The notes below the pieces were generated by a model. The model was given only the letters and a program-made list of their open reading frames with translations, ran no database searches and was not told where the DNA came from. From the NCBI GenBank assembly GCA_036379395.1, contig DASVGR010000001.1, positions 1-27,246 on the forward strand: a stretch of 27,246 nucleotides of DNA, read 5' to 3'. The DNA comes from Oleiagrimonas sp036379395. Lineage in GTDB: Bacteria; Pseudomonadota; Gammaproteobacteria; Xanthomonadales; Rhodanobacteraceae. The position numbers and the translations under genes are program-made. Shown here piece after piece: positions 7,627 to 15,724 of this stretch (its first letter is position 1; the number at the start of each line of letters is the position of its first letter).

Positions 7627-10365
7627 TCAGTCCACGTCAAAACGCTGCTTGAGACGGATATCCGCGCTGGAAGCCCCGACCTGCACGTCGTAGGCGCCGG
7701 GCTCCACCGCGTAGGCATGCTTGTCGACATCGTAATAGTGCAGGTCCGTGGCCGGCACGATGGTGAAGGACACCACGCGCGCCTGCCCCGGTTGCAGGCT
7801 GATGCGCTTGAAGTCACGCAATGTCTTGCGCAGGCGCATGTGTTTCGAGTCGATCGGGCGCAGGTACAGCTGCACCACCGCATCGCCGGCGCGCTTGCCG
7901 GTATTCGTCACCTTGAACGACACCACGAGCTTGCCGTCCGGGCCGACGCGGGAGTGGTCCAATCGCAAATCCGAATACGCAAAGTGCGTGTACGACAACC
8001 CGTAGCCAAACGGATACAGCGGCTGGCCCTTGAAGTAGCGGTAGGTGCGTCCCGCCATGGCGTAATCGTCAAACGGCGGCAGTTGCTTGACGCTCTTGTA
8101 GAACGTGACGGGCAGATGTCCGCTGGGATCGGTTTTGCCGAACAGCACGTCGGCCACCGCGGTACCGCCGCACTGCCCCGGATACCACGCGACCAGGATG
8201 CCCGGCAGATGCTGCTGGGCCCAGTCGATCGCCTGGGCCGATCCGGTCGTCAGCACCAGTACCACCGGTTTGCCGGTGGCATACAGGGCCTTGAGCAGTT
8301 TTCTCTGCGGTGCCGGCAGGCGCAGGCTGGTGCGGTCACCACCGGAAAAGCCGGGGTGGTCCATCTTCATTTCCTCACCCACGACCGCATCCGTCAGGCC
8401 ACCGACGAAGACCACGGCATCGGCATTGCGGGCCGCGTCCAACGCCGCCTGGAACGCCGGCTTGGCGCCAGGCAGACGCCAGCCCAGACGTATCGCGGAC
8501 TCGCCCTGGTTCTCGAAATACTCAAGCCGTATGGCGTACGACTTGCCCGCCTGCAATGGCACGGCGACCTTGGCCATGTCGATGTGGTTGTGCGTGTCCC
8601 AGTGCCATTTGTCCAGCACCAGCTTGCCGTTGACGTACAAGCGGAAACCGCTGTTGGTCGCCACGTCCAGCTCGTAACTGCCGGATACCGGCGGCAGCAG
8701 CCGGCCGCTCCAGCGCACGCTGTAGTCGTTGCGGGTCAGCGCTTGGTCGGCCGGCATCTTGCCGTGCGTGACCAGCGCGGAAGTCGGCGTGCCGAGATAC
8801 CAGCGAAAATCGACATCGGCGTCGACGCGCGCCAGCACCGGCGCGCCCTTCAGATCGCGCCCGTGAAAATACTCGCCCTGCAGGCCATGCACGTTCGAGC
8901 CGGCCGCCGGCCGCAGGTAGCGCGAGGGGATGGCGGACGCGGCCATGGGATCGTCGCGGCCTTCCACCAGATTGGCGCCGTGCACGTACGTCACCTGCGT
9001 GTGCGGCAAGGCCTGCCGGATGCCCTGCAGGATCGTCACCGGCGCTTTCGGCGAGCCGTAATAGTCGCCCAGCAGGGCGTCGATGTCGTCCGCGGTCGGG
9101 CCGATCACCGCCAACCGTTTCAGGTCGCTCGACAGCGGCAATACGCCGTTGTTCTTGAGCATCACGATGGACTCGCGCGCGGCGCGGCAGGCCAGCGCGG
9201 TATGCGCCGGCGACTGCACGACCGAATACGGCAGATGCGTCCACGGTACCTTGCCCGGCGGGTCGAACATGCCCAGCTTGAAGCGCGCCAGCATCAGACT
9301 TGAGACAGCCTTGTCGATGTCGGCCTTGCTTATCAGCCCTTCGTGCACGGCCTCGACCAGGCTGGCATAGGTCGTGCCGCAATTGAGTTCGACACCGTTC
9401 TTGACCGCCAGCGCCGCCGCCTGCGCGGCCGTGGCCACGGTCTTGTGGTGCTGGTAGATGTCGGCCACCGCATCGCAATCGGAAACGACGTAGCCGTTGA
9501 AACCCCACTGCTTGCGCAGGATGTCCCGCAACAGATGCTTGTTGGCCGAGGCCGGCACGCCGTTGACGCTGTTGTAGGCCGACATGATCGCGGCCACCTT
9601 GCCCTTCTGCACCAGTGCCTGGAAAGCCGGCAGGTAGGTGTCGTACAGATCACTCTGGCTGACCCGCGCGTCGAAATGATGCCGTTCCGATTCCGGTCCG
9701 CTGTACGCCACGAAGTGCTTGGCCGTGGCGTCCACCCGCAGATATTTGGCGTTGTCGCCCTGCATGCCGCGCACGAAGGCCACGCCCATGCGCGAGGTCA
9801 GGTACGGGTCCTCGCCGTAGGTTTCCTGCCCGCGGCCCCAGCGCGGGTCACGGTCGATGTTGATGTTGGGCGCCCACAGGGTCAGCCCCTGATAACGTCC
9901 GCGCTTGTCCTCGCGCAGAAACAGGTCGTGCTTGGCACGCGCCTCCAGGCCGACCACCTGGCCGACCTGATGCAGCAACGGCACGTCGAACGTGGCCGCC
10001 AGGCCGATGGACTGCGGAAACACCGTCGCCGCACCGGCCCGGGCAACGCCGTGCAGGCCCTCGCTCCACCAGTTGTAGGCCGGCACGCCCAGGCGCGGAA
10101 TGGCCGGCGCGGCGTTCTGCATCTGGGCCACTTCTTCCTTGAGTGTCATGCGCGAAACCAGGTCGGCCGCACGCTGCTTGAAGCTGTAGGCCGGGTTGCG
10201 ATAAATCGGTTGCGCCTTGGCCACCGGCTGTTGTCCCGATGTCGGCGATTCACCGGCGATGCCTGCCGGCGCGGCCACCAGCAAGGCCAGCGCCACGGCC
10301 CCCGCCACCTTTTTCGGCAGCACCCGCCACGGGGTGCCGCACGTGTCACGATTCGCCATGTTCAT
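7627..10365 (-). CDS. Glycoside hydrolase family 3 protein with PA14 insert, probable xylan 1,4-beta-xylosidase
   Basis: 912 residues. An N-terminal signal peptide (Lys-Lys then AGAVALALLVAAPAGIAG, about 18-37) sends it to the periplasm or beyond. The GH3 barrel has YNWWSEGLHGVAR (97-109), KHF (216-218) and the nucleophile Asp296 in GYVVSDCDAV. A PA14 domain (about 492-632, GEYFHG...FRLYVNGKLVLD) is inserted in the second GH3 domain, and a fibronectin III-like domain closes the protein. The NWWSEGLHG motif resembles Xyl3A-type beta-xylosidases. It would cut xylose from non-reducing ends of xylo-oligosaccharides after debranching. Its start overlaps the GH43 stop (ATGA), with a good GGGGAGA site upstream. 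A beta-glucosidase activity cannot be excluded. Confidence 0.92.
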   Translation of the reverse strand: MNMANRDTCGTPWRVLPKKVAGAVALALLVAAPAGIAGESPTSGQQPVAKAQPIYRNPAYSFKQRAADLVSRMTLKEEVAQMQNAAPAIPRLGVPAYNWWSEGLHGVARAGAATVFPQSIGLAATFDVPLLHQVGQVVGLEARAKHDLFLREDKRGRYQGLTLWAPNINIDRDPRWGRGQETYGEDPYLTSRMGVAFVRGMQGDNAKYLRVDATAKHFVAYSGPESERHHFDARVSQSDLYDTYLPAFQALVQKGKVAAIMSAYNSVNGVPASANKHLLRDILRKQWGFNGYVVSDCDAVADIYQHHKTVATAAQAAALAVKNGVELNCGTTYASLVEAVHEGLISKADIDKAVSSLMLARFKLGMFDPPGKVPWTHLPYSVVQSPAHTALACRAARESIVMLKNNGVLPLSSDLKRLAVIGPTADDIDALLGDYYGSPKAPVTILQGIRQALPHTQVTYVHGANLVEGRDDPMAASAIPSRYLRPAAGSNVHGLQGEYFHGRDLKGAPVLARVDADVDFRWYLGTPTSALVTHGKMPADQALTRNDYSVRWSGRLLPPVSGSYELDVATNSGFRLYVNGKLVLDKWHWDTHNHIDMAKVAVPLQAGKSYAIRLEYFENQGESAIRLGWRLPGAKPAFQAALDAARNADAVVFVGGLTDAVVGEEMKMDHPGFSGGDRTSLRLPAPQRKLLKALYATGKPVVLVLTTGSAQAIDWAQQHLPGILVAWYPGQCGGTAVADVLFGKTDPSGHLPVTFYKSVKQLPPFDDYAMAGRTYRYFKGQPLYPFGYGLSYTHFAYSDLRLDHSRVGPDGKLVVSFKVTNTGKRAGDAVVQLYLRPIDSKHMRLRKTLRDFKRISLQPGQARVVSFTIVPATDLHYYDVDKHAYAVEPGAYDVQVGASSADIRLKQRFDVD

Positions 10366-12149
10366 GGATGTTTCTCCCCGGTTCTCGCGTACAGCCCGAT
10401 CATGGTGCCGACAAAGCCGCCAGCCACGTCCGTGCTGAGGATGGTTCCGTCCTCATCGCGTCCAAGCCGGTGCCAGGCCGCGCCATGCGGTCGGTACGCA
10501 AACGAATAGTCGCCAAGCTCGCCGCGCATCTTCAGTTCGAGCGGTCCGCTTGCATCGATCAACGCCTTGGCCACGGTCGTCGTGGTCTTGCCGTCGCGTT
10601 TTTGCAAAAACACCTCGGCCCGGCCGTGCACGTTGCGCACGCCCAGGAAGTACCAGTGGTTTTCGTTCTGGAACGCCACCATGCCCGCCACCACGCCGGC
10701 GTGCACGGGGATCGTCAGCGCGGTGCTGGCGGAAAACCGCAGATTCTGCTGGCGCCGCGCCAGCAACGACGGGCTGTGCCCGCCATCAAGGCGATACGGC
10801 AAGGGATGGATGGTCAGGCTGCCCGGTCGCGAGGTCAGGTCGTACCAGCGACTGGCCGGAGCGCGCAGCGTCATCCATCCCGGGCCGATGGTCGGCGCGT
10901 TGAAATCGTCGCGCCAGACAATGTTGCCGGTCAGCGGTGCCTGGCTGGCCTGCGAATGCATGAAGGCGGGCGCCGGCGCCTGCATCGGCACGACCTTGCC
11001 GGGCGCCAGTATCGTCGGCCAGCCGGCGTGCCAATGCACCGGCAGCAGGAAGGTCTCGCGTCCCGTGTTGAAATGGGTCTTGCCGTAGGCGCGGCTGGCC
11101 AGGAACACGGCCCACCAGCTGCCGTCCGGGCCGGACACCAGGTCCGCGTGACCGGCGTTGATGACAGGATGCGGGCGATCAGCCGGCAGGTTGCGCTGGG
11201 TCAGGATGGGATTGTGCGCATACGCCTTGAACGGCCCCCAGGGCGAGCGGCTGCGCAGCACCACTTCCGAGTGCTGCAGGCTGGTGCCGCCTTCGGCGCA
11301 CATCAGGTAATACCAGCCGTGGTGCTTGTACAGGTGCGGCCCTTCCACCCACACGGGATGCGGATAACCCGGCACCGGCACCCCGCCATCGAGAACCATC
11401 TTGCGCGGCCCGACCAGCCGGTCATGGGCCACGTCGAACGCCTGCATCCAGATCGCGCGTTCGCCCTTGTAGGCGGGTCGGCCTTTGGGCGGCCCGTTGT
11501 ACACGATGTAGGCCTTGCCGTTGTCATCGAAAAACAGCGACGGATCGATCACGTTCTTGATCTTGCCGAACCACGTGGGTTGCGACCACGGCCCGGCGGG
11601 ATTGTCTGCGGTGACCAGAAACAGCCCACCCGCATCCATGGCCGTGGTTACCACGTAAAACTTCCCGTCATGGAAAGAAATGTCGGGCGCAAAAATGCCG
11701 CGCGACACACCAAGCCCGGCGTAGTCGATCTGCGACGCCCGTTGTATGGCATGGCCTATCTGCCGCCAGTGCACCAGATCCCGGCTCTCGTATACCGGGA
11801 TGCCCGGAAACCACGCGAACGTGGAGTTGACCAGGTAGAAGCGATCGCCCACCCGGACGACACTGGGATCGGGATGAAAACCAGCCAGGATGGGATTGCG
11901 GTAATGGCCCTTGGGCAAGGGCTGCGCGAAGCGGGTGTCGTGTCCCTGATATTTGAACCAGCGAAAGTGCACGGCGTCCGCCGCACCAGCGCAGGAGGCC
12001 ATCGCCAGGCCGATCAGGCCGACGATCAGGCCGGCTCGGGCCACCCATGGCAGGCGCCACCGCGCCACGCGACGCTCCCGACCGGAATGGCGGGTCGCGC
12101 GGCGCCACGACAAAACCGTCGATCTCATGTTCATCGATCTCATGTTCAT
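10362..12149 (-). CDS. Glycoside hydrolase family 43 protein, probable beta-xylosidase / alpha-L-arabinofuranosidase
   Basis: 595 residues from ATG 12149. It has a basic N terminus and a hydrophobic segment VARAGLIVGLIGLAMASCAGA; the Cys after MAS could make it a lipoprotein, though the lipobox is imperfect. The five-bladed propeller has the GH43 carboxylates: base Asp94 (FHPDPSVV), Asp202 (IDPSLFF) and acid Glu269 (VWVEGPHLY). The C-terminal third (about 410-590) looks like the beta-sandwich of the large GH43 beta-xylosidases. It would release xylose or arabinose from xylo-oligosaccharides. Its start sits in a 15-bp tandem repeat that gives four possible ATGs (12149, 12143, 12134, 12128). 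It begins 13 nt after the ManD stop and overlaps GH3 by 4 nt. Confidence 0.92.
   Translation of the reverse strand: MNMRSMNMRSTVLSWRRATRHSGRERRVARWRLPWVARAGLIVGLIGLAMASCAGAADAVHFRWFKYQGHDTRFAQPLPKGHYRNPILAGFHPDPSVVRVGDRFYLVNSTFAWFPGIPVYESRDLVHWRQIGHAIQRASQIDYAGLGVSRGIFAPDISFHDGKFYVVTTAMDAGGLFLVTADNPAGPWSQPTWFGKIKNVIDPSLFFDDNGKAYIVYNGPPKGRPAYKGERAIWMQAFDVAHDRLVGPRKMVLDGGVPVPGYPHPVWVEGPHLYKHHGWYYLMCAEGGTSLQHSEVVLRSRSPWGPFKAYAHNPILTQRNLPADRPHPVINAGHADLVSGPDGSWWAVFLASRAYGKTHFNTGRETFLLPVHWHAGWPTILAPGKVVPMQAPAPAFMHSQASQAPLTGNIVWRDDFNAPTIGPGWMTLRAPASRWYDLTSRPGSLTIHPLPYRLDGGHSPSLLARRQQNLRFSASTALTIPVHAGVVAGMVAFQNENHWYFLGVRNVHGRAEVFLQKRDGKTTTTVAKALIDASGPLELKMRGELGDYSFAYRPHGAAWHRLGRDEDGTILSTDVAGGFVGTMIGLYARTGEKHP
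12120..12149. repeat. 15-bp exact tandem duplication covering the GH43 start codon
   Basis: CGATCTCATGTTCAT occurs twice back to back (12120-12134, 12135-12149). On the minus strand it encodes Met-Asn-Met-Arg-Ser twice, so the gene has two copies of its start region and four in-frame ATG codons. The sequence before and after does not continue the repeat. Confidence 0.9.
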
Positions 12150-12162
12150 GGTCCGATTCCGC

Positions 12163-13422
12163 TCACCAGTCCCACATGCTTCCATCCTCCAACCGCGCCA
12201 CCGGCAATTGCCGCGGGCGGTAGGGGTATTTCGCGGCCAGCGCCTCGTCGATGTCGACGCCGTGTCCGGGGGTTTCGCTGGCGTGAAGGCGGCCGTCGCG
12301 GAAGCTGTAGCCGTGCGGGAAAACGGCGTCGATTTCCTCGCTGTGGAACATGTATTCCTGGATGCCGAAATTTGGCGCCCAGGTGTCGAATTGCAGGGCG
12401 GCGCCCATGGTCACCGGCGACAGGTCGGTGGCACCGTGGAAGCCCGTGCGCACGTCATGCAGGGCGGCAAAGTCGGCCAGGCGACGGACATGCGTGATGC
12501 CGCCGGCATGCACGATGGTGGCGCGGATGTAGTCGATCAGCCGGTTTTCAATCAGGTACTTGCAGTCCCAGATCGAGTTGAACGTCTCGCCCACGGCCAG
12601 CGGCGTCACCGAATGCCGGCGTATCCACTCGAACGATTTCTGGTCTTCTCCCGTGACGGCGTCCTCCAGCCAGAACAACCGGTACGGCTCAAGATCGCGC
12701 GCCAGCCGCGCCGCCTCGATGGGCGTCAGGCGATGGTGCACATCGTGCAACAGCTCTACCTCGTTGCCGTGATCGTGGCGCAGGCGCTCGAACAGTTTCG
12801 GCACGGTTTCCAGGTAGCGCGGCGTGTTCCAGGCCGTCTCAAGCGGAAGTTCGCTCTCGGCCGGCTCGTAGGGCTTGCCGGTCGTCGAGATGCCGTAGGG
12901 CTTTTTCACGCCCGGCACGCCGCATTGCGCGCGCACGGCAAGAAACCCCCTTTCGACCAGCTTGCCCACCTCGTCGCTGGCTTCGTCGATGTCGCGCCCC
13001 GAAGCATGCGCGTAGACCAGCGCGCCCTCGCGCGACCGGCCGCCGAGCAGCCGGTGGATCGGCAGCCCCGCCATCTTGCCCAGGATGTCCCACAGCGCCA
13101 CGTCGACCGCCGCGATGGCGGACATCGTCACCGGGCCACGCCGCCAGTACGCGCCGCGATAGAAAAACTGCCAGGTGTCCTCGATGCGCCCCGCGTCGCG
13201 GCCGATCAGGTTGGGTATCAGGTGGTCTTTGAGATACGACGCGACCGCCAGCTCGCGGCCGTTGAGCGTCGCGTCGCCCAGACCGGTGACGCCACTGCGC
13301 GTGGTGATCTTCAGGGTAACGAAATTGCGCCCCGGACTGGTGACGATGACCTTGGCGTCGACGATCTCGCGATCGCGCGCCGAGCCCTGCGCCGTGGTTT
13401 CGGAAGCGGAAGATGTGTTCAT
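12163..13422 (-). CDS. manD: D-mannonate dehydratase, ManD type (enolase superfamily)
   Basis: 419 residues with a mandelate racemase/enolase-like fold. Metal ligands fall at Asp227 (LLHDVHH), Glu253 (FWLEDAV) and Glu279 (AVGETFN). The 26-residue steps match those known for ManD (210/236/262 in the Novosphingobium enzyme, from memory). The other ManD catalytic positions follow at the same offset of 17: Arg164, Tyr176, His229. The C terminus ends MWDW, typical for the family. It dehydrates D-mannonate to 2-keto-3-deoxygluconate, linking UxuB to KdgK, and takes the place of the unrelated UxuA. The ATG overlaps the stop of the esterase gene (ATGA). Some ManD-like proteins have low activity or prefer gluconate, but the Arg/Tyr pair and the operon favour the high-activity mannonate type. 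Confidence 0.93.
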   Translation of the reverse strand: MNTSSASETTAQGSARDREIVDAKVIVTSPGRNFVTLKITTRSGVTGLGDATLNGRELAVASYLKDHLIPNLIGRDAGRIEDTWQFFYRGAYWRRGPVTMSAIAAVDVALWDILGKMAGLPIHRLLGGRSREGALVYAHASGRDIDEASDEVGKLVERGFLAVRAQCGVPGVKKPYGISTTGKPYEPAESELPLETAWNTPRYLETVPKLFERLRHDHGNEVELLHDVHHRLTPIEAARLARDLEPYRLFWLEDAVTGEDQKSFEWIRRHSVTPLAVGETFNSIWDCKYLIENRLIDYIRATIVHAGGITHVRRLADFAALHDVRTGFHGATDLSPVTMGAALQFDTWAPNFGIQEYMFHSEEIDAVFPHGYSFRDGRLHASETPGHGVDIDEALAAKYPYRPRQLPVARLEDGSMWDW

Positions 13423-15455
13423 GGCGTTTTGCCTTGTCGATGTGCCTGTCGGATGGAAATTTGGAACGGCCCGGCCGGAAGCGGTGCGCGGTCATACAGC
13501 GTGACCACCGGATCGTCGGCCCAGCCGTAGCGCACGCGCGTCGCGGTCGCGGCATTGGCGGCCTGCAGGATGACGTCGTCGCCGTGGATGGTGGCGGTGG
13601 CGTAATGGCACGCATCCGCCTTGGCGCCGCACAGCTCGAAACCGATCGGCTGGCTGGCGCCATAGGCGACCAGACCCTTCGTGACATCGCCAAACCGGAC
13701 CACCACCGCATTGCCGTCGCGCGTCGCCGACAGCGGCACCGGCCCGGATGGTGGCAGGGCCTTGTCGCCATAGGCCACATGCCGCGCGGCGCGTGCCAGG
13801 CGACGGCCCAGTTCCTGCTTGCTGGCCGGATGGATGGTGTAGCGGCTGCCGATGTCGATGGCCACCGCCAGCGCGCTGTGCGGATCGTCGCTGGCGACCT
13901 CGCGTTGCGCCTCGCGCAATTGCGCGAAATGGCTCGGACCGGGCTGTGTCGACGCGGGGCCGTAGCCTGCCAGCTGCACGATCAAAAACGGCAGATGCTT
14001 GCCGAACCGGGCCCGCATCTGCGCCCGGTACGCGCGCAACAGCGCGGCATAGGGCGCCGGATCACTGGTGTTGGACGCACCCTGGTACCAGATCTCGCCG
14101 CGGATGGCATAGTGGCCCAGCGGCGCGATCATGCTGTTGTACAGGGTGCCCAGGCCGTAGGCCGACAACCACGGCGCGATCGGCGGCGCATCCGTTGTCG
14201 CGGGCACCATGCGGTACTTCCAGGTGCCGTCCAGCGGCACCGAGGTGCCATCGGCAAAATGCAGCGCGCGCGAGGACGCCGGCCCGATGATGCCACCGTC
14301 GGCGTAGGTGTTGAGGTCGTTGACGACGATCACGTTGGTGCCCGCGTGCAGCAGGCCGCGCGGCAGGTGATAGTGACGTGCGGAACCGATGTAGGCACTG
14401 CCCACCGCGCGGCCGTTGACCCACGTCTCGTCGAGTTCGTCGACCGTGCCCAGCGACAGCATGGCCGGTTGCGCGGCCTGTCCGGCCGTCAGCGTCACCG
14501 TGGTGCGGAACCACAGCATGCCGACGAAATGGGCCAGCTCGGGCACGCCCCATTCGCCATAGCCACCCAGGCCACGCGGCGCCACATGCCAGCCTGCGCC
14601 GGCCGGGCGGGCCGGATTCCACGGCTGCGCGGCACCGCCTTGCGCCGTGCTCGGCAAGGCCCGCCACCAGGCTTCCCACAGCTTGCCCCAGCGCGCGTTC
14701 GCCGCCACGGGATCCTTGGCGTACTGCGCCAGCACGGCCAGCGCCTTGTCATGACCGCCCACCTTGTGCAGCGCCGCCGGGCTCATCCATGCCTGGATCT
14801 GCGAGCCGCCCCACGAGGCGTTGATCAGCCCCAGCGGTACATGGATCTTCTTTTGCAGCGCGCGCGCAAAGTCATAGCAGGTGGCGGAAAAACGGGCGAC
14901 GGTCCGCGGCGAGGTCTTCTCCCACGTCACCGGCGCGGGAAGACGGCTGCGCAGCGACACGCTTTCGCGTCGCTCCACCGTGAGCATGCGGATGCTGTCG
15001 TCGTGCGCATCGGCGATCAGGGCCGGCAAGTTCAGCGTGCGGCTGATCGGCAGCGCCATGTTGGACTGCCCCGCGCACAACCACACGTCGCCGATCAGCA
15101 CGTCGTGCACGGTCTGCCACGTCGCGCCATCGGCGGCCGTCAACACATGCGGGCCGCCGGCGTGCAACGGCGGCAACTTCACTTCCCAACGCCCTTGCGC
15201 ATCGGCGCGGGCGCTGGCCTTTTCGCCGTCGATCGAGACCGTGACCGTCGTGTCCGGCGCCGCCCGCCCCCAGACCGGAATCGTCTTTCCGCGCTGCAGC
15301 ACCATGTGGTCCTGGAACACGGTGTTCAACAACGACGGCGGCGCGTCGGCCGCGTGGACCGACAGCGCGGCAGCCCACAGGACAACCGCCATGACACCGG
15401 CCGAACGCAACCGCGACAGCGTTTTCATCTTCACCCCGTTGGTCGCCCTGTCCAT
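13419..15455 (-). CDS. Sialate O-acetylesterase-type (SASA/SGNH) esterase, probable acetylxylan esterase
   Basis: 678 residues from ATG 15455. A signal peptide is visible (MKTLSRLR then VMAVVLWAAALSVHA). The esterase core has the nucleophile Ser131 in WLCAGQSNM and a late block IDIGSRYTIHPASKQELGRRLA with the probable catalytic Asp/His. Between them lies GEIWYQGASNTSD and an inserted beta-sandwich (LGTVDELDETWVNG). No sialic-acid genes are nearby, so removal of acetyl groups from xylan is the likely job; related enzymes sit in Xanthomonas xylan loci. I prefer the ATG at 15455, which has AGGA about 9 nt upstream; the ATG at 15428 would start directly at the signal peptide. It is the first gene of the six-gene operon. 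Confidence 0.9.
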   Translation of the reverse strand: MDRATNGVKMKTLSRLRSAGVMAVVLWAAALSVHAADAPPSLLNTVFQDHMVLQRGKTIPVWGRAAPDTTVTVSIDGEKASARADAQGRWEVKLPPLHAGGPHVLTAADGATWQTVHDVLIGDVWLCAGQSNMALPISRTLNLPALIADAHDDSIRMLTVERRESVSLRSRLPAPVTWEKTSPRTVARFSATCYDFARALQKKIHVPLGLINASWGGSQIQAWMSPAALHKVGGHDKALAVLAQYAKDPVAANARWGKLWEAWWRALPSTAQGGAAQPWNPARPAGAGWHVAPRGLGGYGEWGVPELAHFVGMLWFRTTVTLTAGQAAQPAMLSLGTVDELDETWVNGRAVGSAYIGSARHYHLPRGLLHAGTNVIVVNDLNTYADGGIIGPASSRALHFADGTSVPLDGTWKYRMVPATTDAPPIAPWLSAYGLGTLYNSMIAPLGHYAIRGEIWYQGASNTSDPAPYAALLRAYRAQMRARFGKHLPFLIVQLAGYGPASTQPGPSHFAQLREAQREVASDDPHSALAVAIDIGSRYTIHPASKQELGRRLARAARHVAYGDKALPPSGPVPLSATRDGNAVVVRFGDVTKGLVAYGASQPIGFELCGAKADACHYATATIHGDDVILQAANAATATRVRYGWADDPVVTLYDRAPLPAGPFQISIRQAHRQGKTP

Positions 15456-15724
15456 TACAAGCATCCTGAAAGAAGGAAGCACTTCATCAATTTGGGCGTG
15501 CCGCAACGGAATCCCGCCATGCCGGCATGCCACCCGTCAAAATCGATCCGTTCCCGACCCGGCAAGTCCATGGCCCCATCGCCAACACGCCTTGTTCCCG
15601 CTACCATGTGCATGTCCGATGTCCACAGGAACCCGCCTTTCAACGGTGGCGATGACAGCGGTGATCCCGCATTCAATGCACATGACAGGCCCCTTTCGTC
15701 ATGGGTCCCGCCAAGGAGCTGACG
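15456..15724. promoter_or_regulatory. Divergent control region between the esterase operon and the LacI regulator gene
   Basis: 269 bases from which both the minus-strand six-gene operon and the plus-strand regulator must be expressed. I see no good copy of the GCGC-centred operator here. There is a 12-bp perfect palindrome CATGCCGGCATG (15518-15529) and a TTGACG hexamer (minus strand, 15540-15535) without a matching -10. The regulator has a strong AAGGAG site at 15713-15718. Confidence 0.5.

Noticed and set aside
7306..9303. 665-codon plus-strand frame opposite kdgK and GH3
   Set aside because: It is antisense to two well-supported genes, has no recognisable domain and has the biased composition of a shadow frame. 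The same holds for the frames at 5077-6867, 10239-12497 and 11953-13530.
15652..15666. Possible degenerate operator (TGACAGCGGTGATC) before the regulator gene
   Set aside because: Only about 8 of 14 positions agree with the two good operators and the symmetry is lost.
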